A stretch of 64,000 bases of DNA from Pseudomonas beijingensis. GTDB taxonomy: Bacteria; Pseudomonadota; Gammaproteobacteria; Pseudomonadales; Pseudomonadaceae. The stretch is taken from the NCBI RefSeq assembly GCF_030687295.1, contig NZ_CP117425.1, forward strand, positions 3,786,001 through 3,850,000, given 5' to 3'. Position numbers and translations under genes: made by a program. The number at the start of each line of letters is the position of its first letter. The first letter of the stretch is position 1. The notes under the pieces were generated by a model. The model worked only from the letters and a program-made list of their open reading frames with translations, did not search any database and was not told the DNA's origin. Below, piece by piece: positions 60,898-64,000 of the stretch.

Positions 60898-63387
60898 TTA
60901 CAGCCACCGCGGCGTGGTGAAGAACGAGGCCATTTCCGAGCGGGCCAGGGCCGCGCCGAAGTAGGGGCCTTGGACATGGTCGCAGGCCACGTTGCGCAGT
61001 TGGCTGAATTGCCGGGCGTTTTCGATGCCTTCGGCGGTGACCATGAGCCCTACGCTGCGGCTCAAGCGGATCATCGCCAGGACGCCCTCCTTGTCGTCCT
61101 CCAGGCCCAGCTGCGAGAGGATGTTGCGATCGAAGCGGATGCCATCGAACGGCTGGTTCAGTACTTCGCGAAGGGAGGCGATGCTGGTGCCGAATTTGTC
61201 TATGTTGATCCGCACGCCGAGGTCCTTGAGCGCATGGAGGGTGCTGGCGACGGTCTTGTGGTCGGCCAGCAGGACGCCTTCGGCCACTTCCAGGGTCAGC
61301 CGCTGAGGCGCCAGGCCGCTTGCTTCGAGGGCTTCTTGCACCTGGTTGAGCAGGAAGCTGCTGTTGAACCACCGGGGGGAAACCGCGATGGAGACATTGA
61401 CGGCGTTCGGCCAGGTCGCGGCCTCTTCACAGACGTTGATCAACATCCAGGTGCCCAGCTCCTCCAGTTGGCCAGAGGTTTCGGCCACCGGTATGAAGTC
61501 GGCCCCACCCAGTTCACCTTTCTCGGGATGGTGCCAGAAGGTCTGGGCTTCGAAACCGTGCAGTTGCTCGGCGCTCACGTCGAAGCGCGGCAAGTAGCGC
61601 AGTTCCAGTTGATCCCGTTGCATGGCGTCGCGCAGTTGCTGCTCGTATTGCCGCCGGTCGCGGGCCAGGTTGCCCATGGCTTCCACGTACACGCGCCAGG
61701 TGTTGCGGCCCGCGGCCTTGGCCGCATACAAGGCGATATCGGCGTGGCGCAACAATTCATCGGCCCGTTCGTCACCGGGCTGCGACCAGGCGACACCGAT
61801 GCTCACCCCCAGGTACAGCGTATTGCCGTCCAGGTGCATGGGCCGTTGCATGCAGTCGATCAGTCGTTCACAGAGTTGATCGAGATTGTCGGCGTCGCCG
61901 GGGTCGGGCATGACGATGACAAACTCATCACCGCCCAGGCGTGCCACCAGATCGGTGCCACGCACGTTTTGCTGGAGAATATGCGCCACTTCCTTGAGCA
62001 CTTTATCGCCCACGGCATGGCCCAGGGAGTCGTTGACCGGCTTGAACCGGTCCATGTCCAGGTTCAGCAGCGCCAGGGGCGGGCGATCAGGTCGGCCCAG
62101 GTGTTCACGCAGGCAATCGAACAAACGGTTGCGATTGGCCAGCCCGGTCAGCGGATCGTGCAAGGAAAGGTGCTTGATCTGGGCCAGCGCCCGCAACTCG
62201 TCGGTGATGTCGGTGGCGGTGCCGCGAAAACCCAGGGTGCCGGCCTCGATGGCCCGTACCGAGAGTTTGCAGGTGCGGATGCGCTGGTTGCGCGCGGTGT
62301 ACTCGCACAGCAGCGGCGCCGATGAGAGGCTGTTGGCACCGCCGAGCAGCCATTGGGCAATCGAGATCGAGCCGCCATGGGGGTGGAGCAACCGGTGCAG
62401 GGGTTTGCCCAGCCATTCCGTAGGGTTGAACCCGGTCACTTGTTCGAAGCGTTCCGACAGATAGGTCAGGGTCCCGGTCGAATCGACCTCCCACAACCAG
62501 TCGGAGGAGACTTCGGCAATGTCGCGGAAACGTTCTTCACTGCGTTCCAGCGCCTTGCGGTGAGCCAGCAGCAGGCTGGCGTATTGGCTTTCCTGGGCGC
62601 GAAGCATCACCAAGGCATGGCGCAGAACGGCCAGGGCCAGGATCCCCAGCACCAGTAACGCCACGGCCAGCAACGGCAGCAGGATCTTGCGCAGGTCCTG
62701 GCCCGGGGTTTGTGGTCGCCAGGCCAGGGCCTCCAGGGTCAGGTCGTCGAGCAGCAGTTGGGCGGTATCGGCTGGGCCCGGTGTCCTGGCGATATGGGCA
62801 TCGGGCAGGGCGAAGTTCTGCGCCAGGTTTTCCAGGGCGCCGGGGTCCAGGACCTTGACGAAGAGCATCAGGCTGGGCGGGCCGGGAATTTGCGCCACGC
62901 TGTTGTCTGTGCCGGTGGTGATGGCGGACACGGCGACGAACGCTGGGGCGTCTTCGTGATGCAGCATCTCGACGACCACTTCGTCGTGATTTTCCTCGGT
63001 GCTGGCTTTGCTCCACAGGGCGCGCAGGTCACCGGCCAGCCAGGTGTCGGCATCGACGTCGCTCATCTGGCCATCGATCACCGAATAGACGGTCTTGCCG
63101 GTCGGGGAAATGACAAACACCGCCTGGTAACCGTAGAGCGAATACACGCTGCTGCCGACGTTTTCCTGGTCATAGGCCCATTCCTTGTCGACCTCGACAT
63201 GCAGGTGCCGGTAGGCGTCGCTCCACTTGGAATAGTCGCTCAGGTCCCGGCCGATGCCGGTGCGAATCCCCTCGATGGCCCGCTGGGCGAAAAACAGGCT
63301 CTGCTCACGGGCGCGCCGATCCTGGGCGCCGGTGATGTTGAGCAGCACGGCGATCGCCAAGGCGGACATGACAAACAGCAGGAGCAT
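60898..63387 (-). CDS. CHASE4-PAS-GGDEF-EAL protein with degenerate EAL domain
   Basis: A membrane-bound c-di-GMP protein of at least 829 residues: transmembrane helix, periplasmic CHASE4 sensor (SDYSKWSDAYRHLHVEVDKE), second helix (ILLPLLAVALLVLGILALAV), PAS domain (FRDIAEVSSDWLWEVDSTGT), GGDEF and EAL domains. The GGDEF motif is intact (485-489) with an RxxD inhibitory site (RGTD, 476-479), so cyclase activity is plausible. The EAL domain is degenerate: FEAQTFWHH for EALLRWxH (about 613), NVSIAVS for NxSxxQ and DKFG for DDFG (730-733), so phosphodiesterase activity is doubtful. The start at 63387 leaves almost nothing before helix 1. A better start (MTRLSSP, about 63453) lies in another frame and could be joined by adding one C in the CCCC run near 63430. 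Confidence 0.9.
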   Translation of the reverse strand: MLLLFVMSALAIAVLLNITGAQDRRAREQSLFFAQRAIEGIRTGIGRDLSDYSKWSDAYRHLHVEVDKEWAYDQENVGSSVYSLYGYQAVFVISPTGKTVYSVIDGQMSDVDADTWLAGDLRALWSKASTEENHDEVVVEMLHHEDAPAFVAVSAITTGTDNSVAQIPGPPSLMLFVKVLDPGALENLAQNFALPDAHIARTPGPADTAQLLLDDLTLEALAWRPQTPGQDLRKILLPLLAVALLVLGILALAVLRHALVMLRAQESQYASLLLAHRKALERSEERFRDIAEVSSDWLWEVDSTGTLTYLSERFEQVTGFNPTEWLGKPLHRLLHPHGGSISIAQWLLGGANSLSSAPLLCEYTARNQRIRTCKLSVRAIEAGTLGFRGTATDITDELRALAQIKHLSLHDPLTGLANRNRLFDCLREHLGRPDRPPLALLNLDMDRFKPVNDSLGHAVGDKVLKEVAHILQQNVRGTDLVARLGGDEFVIVMPDPGDADNLDQLCERLIDCMQRPMHLDGNTLYLGVSIGVAWSQPGDERADELLRHADIALYAAKAAGRNTWRVYVEAMGNLARDRRQYEQQLRDAMQRDQLELRYLPRFDVSAEQLHGFEAQTFWHHPEKGELGGADFIPVAETSGQLEELGTWMLINVCEEAATWPNAVNVSIAVSPRWFNSSFLLNQVQEALEASGLAPQRLTLEVAEGVLLADHKTVASTLHALKDLGVRINIDKFGTSIASLREVLNQPFDGIRFDRNILSQLGLEDDKEGVLAMIRLSRSVGLMVTAEGIENARQFSQLRNVACDHVQGPYFGAALARSEMASFFTTPRWL

Positions 63388-63755
63388 GATGGCCGGAAAA
63401 GTGCGACGGGTGAAGCTACGGGTTGGCGAGCCCGGGGAGAGGACAGTCGAGTCATTGCCAGCATTTTCAATCCTAAAGATAAGTCATCAGCCAAAAAGCG
63501 ATTTCACCCGCACCTGTCTTATATCGGCGGGTGGGCTGATTTACTGAGTCGTGTTAACGAAGGGGCCGACAGGCTGCGTTGTTTTCCTCCTGTGCGGGTC
63601 TTGAAACGCATGAGCTGGGCAGCGACTGGCCCCCGGTCACGGCCCTGCCACCATCGGTTGCAAGGCACGGCCAGCCATCCCCACAGCACGCAGAACATCA
63701 GCCGCGGGGACGGTTCATAGTGACGATGCAGCTCAACGGCGGCATCGCGTCAGCC
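63388..63755. other. Intergenic region, no separate gene seen
   Basis: The interval is 368 bp. The part next to 63387 probably encodes the true N-terminus of the c-di-GMP protein (see that entry). The rest (about 63490-63755) shows no gene, palindrome or terminator that I can support. Confidence 0.5.
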
Positions 63756-64000
63756 TCACTCTTTATCCGTGCGATGACCCGGCAGCAGGCTGCTCAATAC
63801 CTGCTTGGCGGTCTCGACCACGATGCCTCGCTCGTTCGGGTCGCCCTGGAGCAGGGTCGAGGCAAACTTCTTCGCCTGTTCCAGCTTGATGTGCGGCGGC
63901 AGCGGTGGAACGTCGGGGTCGGTGCGAAATTCGATCAGCACCGGACGATCCGCCATCAGCGCGGTTTCCCAGGCCGTGGCCACGTCGTCCTCATGCAGCA
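63756..64000 (-). CDS. Thiamine-pyrophosphate-requiring enzyme, C-terminal end only
   Basis: The frame is open to the window edge and ends at 63756. The visible 81 residues contain DVATAWETALMADRPVLIEF, PDVPPLPPHIKLEQAKKFAS and a tail ending LLPGHRTDKE. They resemble the C-terminal pyrimidine-partner domain of TPP enzymes of the pyruvate oxidase / acetolactate synthase type, where PxPPHI follows the last strand. The full gene lies beyond the window, so the subfamily and reaction cannot be fixed. Confidence 0.75.
   Translation of the reverse strand, partial: LHEDDVATAWETALMADRPVLIEFRTDPDVPPLPPHIKLEQAKKFASTLLQGDPNERGIVVETAKQVLSSLLPGHRTDKE

Overview
The window is chromosomal DNA from a Pseudomonas of the fluorescens group. 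This follows from the high GC content, the dense scatter of Pseudomonas REP/BIME palindromes (GTGGGAGCGAGCTTGCTCGCGA and GTGGCGAGGGGATTTATCCCC types) between genes, and gene sets with the same order as in P. aeruginosa and P. fluorescens: ptxS-kguEKTD, vreAIR-hxc-DING-pdtA, and the 180-kDa NAD-glutamate dehydrogenase gdhB.

Layout. 112-5593 (minus): a GST-like protein and the SbcCD double-strand-end nuclease, chained by ATGA overlaps. 5878-12726 (minus): a MoxR / DUF58 / DUF4381 / BatA / BatB-C / BatD operon, probably envelope maintenance or stress tolerance. 12727-15437: a REP-rich accessory patch with an orphan RHS-core gene carrying an AT-rich unknown C-terminal tip, flanked by two roughly 570-bp direct repeats; the second copy holds only the first ~50 codons of the RHS gene and runs straight into the kguD stop codon. 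15436-20745 (minus): the 2-ketogluconate pathway kguD, kguT, kguK, kguE and its repressor ptxS, with two perfect PtxS operators TGAAACCGGTTTCA. 20990-32761: assorted genes: a WG-repeat envelope protein, a small acidic protein, gdhB with terminator, a periplasmic cupin, a monooxygenase-like gene broken by a 17-bp duplication, a MocR regulator divergent from an AhpD-like gene, and a small exported protein. 32841-60615: a phosphate-starvation secretion island. A Pho-box-like site precedes vreA-vreI-vreR (the PUMA3 cell-surface-signalling system). All eleven Hxc type II secretion genes follow (hxcW,U,P,V,T,X,Y,Z,Q,R,S), then a DING-family phosphate-binding/phosphatase-like exoprotein and a giant TpsA adhesin (pdtA, about 4,211 aa). 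60898-64000 (minus): a CHASE4-PAS-GGDEF-EAL protein with a degenerate EAL domain, and the C-terminal end of a thiamine-pyrophosphate enzyme that leaves the window.

How the genes work together: phosphate limitation (PhoB) and VreA/VreR signalling would activate VreI, which in P. aeruginosa drives hxc and pdtA. Hxc then exports phosphate-scavenging DING/LapA-type proteins, and the TpsA adhesin is displayed on the surface. In the kgu operon, PtxS represses uptake and phosphorylation of 2-ketogluconate until the inducer appears.

Quality caveat: eleven genes (DUF58, moxR, kguD, kguT, kguK, gdhB, vreR, hxcX, hxcS, DING, pdtA) are interrupted by small indels. Nearly all are a single extra base in a short homopolymer, so they look like base-calling over-calls rather than real pseudogenes. 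Coordinates given for these genes are for the restored reading frame. No tRNA, rRNA, CRISPR array, transposase or prophage gene was seen.
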